DNA of 64,000 bases from Desulfomonile tiedjei DSM 6799 (GTDB taxonomy: Bacteria; Desulfobacterota; Desulfomonilia; Desulfomonilales; Desulfomonilaceae), in assembly GCF_000266945.1 (NCBI RefSeq), contig NC_018025.1, positions 5,212,001-5,276,000 on the forward strand, read 5' to 3'. A program made the position numbers and the translations under genes. The notes under the pieces were generated by a model, which saw nothing but the letters and a program-made list of their open reading frames with translations, searched no databases and was not told where the DNA came from. Positions 63,188-64,000 of this stretch are shown here, piece by piece (the stretch's first letter is position 1; each line of letters starts with the position of its first letter).

Positions 63188-63265
63188 GTAGCGCCGGCCT
63201 CCGTGCCGGCGAACAATTCACCAAACAAATCAATAAGTTCTCGCCGGCAGGGACGCCGGCGCTAC
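63188..63265. repeat. REP-like palindrome
   Basis: Outer arms GTAGCGCCGGC and GCCGGCGCTAC are perfectly inverted. Inner halves cctccgtgccggcg and cgccggcagggacg are the same hairpin words as in the MITE interior and at 4301-4358. Confidence 0.75.
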
Positions 63266-63506
63266 TGATTCTTCTCATTGCAGGCATTGGATTCCGTCAA
63301 GATTTTCGATAACCGCTATATTTGCCGGTCCCGGCAAATCTCCTTCGCTACGAACGGCACTGCCTGACTTCGCTTCGGAGACGTGCCGGTCCCGGATTGT
63401 CAGATGTTCCTTCTTTGAACGCACATTGGTATCATACGTGAAATCGGCATGAATAGTATCCGCACAAAAGTTACGTACAGTCTTACAAATTGGAAATAGC
63501 ATTCGA

Positions 63507-64000
63507 ATGTCTCTTTTGACTACCAACATTCTCGCGAACTATGCCGGACGAGGCTGGGTATCTGCGGTAAGCCTCATAGTCATTCCTTTCTACGTTCGAT
63601 TCATGGGGATCGAATCGTATGGACTCATAGGTTTTATCACCACGCTGCAGCTCGGTGGGAGCCTTCTTCACGATGGCATTGCCACCGTCCTGAATCGTGA
63701 GCTTGCACGATTGTCTGGTCTCAACAACACTGCGCATCAATCGAAAACGGTTCTCCGAACCCTGGAGGTGATTTGCTGGGCATTGGCGATCATGATTGCA
63801 GTTGTATTCCTCTTTCTTGCACCTCTTTTGGCATCACATTGGCTCAAACTTCAAGAGCTGAGTACTAGAACCGTGGTGACATCCATCATAGCTATGAGCC
63901 TGGCTTTGGGATTAAGTCTTCCCTATACCATGTACATTGCCGGGTTAATGGGACTGCAGCGTCAAGCACTTGCAAATGTCATTGGAGCGATAACTACTAC
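63507..64000 (+). CDS. Polysaccharide flippase (Wzx/MATE-like), N-terminal part
   Basis: Open to the window edge, 164 residues seen. MSLLTTNILANYAGRGWVSAVSLIVIPFYVRFMGIESYGLIGFITTLQ is the standard start of Wzx/RfbX flippases, followed by LNRELARLSG and further helices (AIMIAVVFLFLAPLLASHWL, LGLSLPYTMYIAGLMGLQRQ). It moves lipid-linked glycan across the inner membrane. ATG 63507 with weak GGAAA upstream. Confidence 0.85.
   Translation, partial: MSLLTTNILANYAGRGWVSAVSLIVIPFYVRFMGIESYGLIGFITTLQLGGSLLHDGIATVLNRELARLSGLNNTAHQSKTVLRTLEVICWALAIMIAVVFLFLAPLLASHWLKLQELSTRTVVTSIIAMSLALGLSLPYTMYIAGLMGLQRQALANVIGAITT

Overview
The window looks like a chromosomal segment of a strictly anaerobic deltaproteobacterium (Desulfobacterota), most like a Desulfomonile-type sulfate or sulfur reducer. 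The reasons are multihaem c-type cytochromes, HdrC/GlpC-type iron-sulfur proteins, a Qrc-like NrfD/MopB module, a beta-oxidation fusion enzyme, a TRAP transporter paired with an aryl/acyl-CoA ligase, and many small palindromic repeats. The species is an inference; no 16S gene is present.

Layout. 1-4.3 kb: a truncated 3-hydroxyacyl-CoA dehydrogenase/enoyl-CoA hydratase fusion with a perfect palindrome in its leader, a nitroreductase and a Tat-exported NHL propeller. 4.4-17 kb: one long plus-strand redox cluster. It holds an internally duplicated membrane transporter, a 50-residue copy of that transporter's C-terminus, Fe-S proteins, an FMN-binding/Fe-S membrane protein, a seven-haem cytochrome, a fumarate-reductase-like Fe-S/flavoprotein pair, and a cytochrome/Fe-S/NrfD/MopB set resembling the menaquinone-reducing Qrc complex. 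17-29 kb: PilZ proteins, a QueG-like protein, a Nudix hydrolase, a TPR-PilZ-kinase fusion, then a minus-strand housekeeping block (rny, 6S RNA, zapA, zapB-like, fis-like, dusB, glmU). 29-38.6 kb: a LOG-like protein, a TPR membrane protein, a heparinase II/III-like protein, IS200- and IS1182-type insertion sequences and orphan genes. 38.7-46 kb: a CoA ligase and TRAP (DctPQM) operon downstream of a sigma-54 activator gene, with twin palindromes and a -24/-12 promoter between them.

46.6-58.4 kb: a complete type I-E CRISPR-Cas locus (cas3-cse1-cse2-cas7-cas5-cas6e-cas1-cas2, 34 repeats) ending at an integrase remnant and tRNA-Thr. Just upstream of cas3 is the most interesting object in the window. 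A sigma-70 promoter is followed by a 46-codon mini-ORF with a very strong ribosome binding site, then two degenerate CRISPR repeats that keep the Cas6e stem and enclose a 32-nt pseudo-spacer. The first 14 nt of that pseudo-spacer match the promoter start region, with mismatches only at positions 6 and 12, the bases that Cascade flips out. This has the layout of a crRNA-like regulator (CreR) or an RNA toxin-antitoxin pair (CreTA) guarding the cas operon.

58.5-64 kb: a PilZ-PAS-LuxR regulator, a family 2 glycosyltransferase, a secreted protein of unknown family and the start of a polysaccharide flippase. Dispersed repeats are abundant: a 190-bp MITE in three good copies plus degenerate ones, a fold-back element (one copy split by the MITE), an IS1182-ended MITE, and a 120-bp repeat pair.
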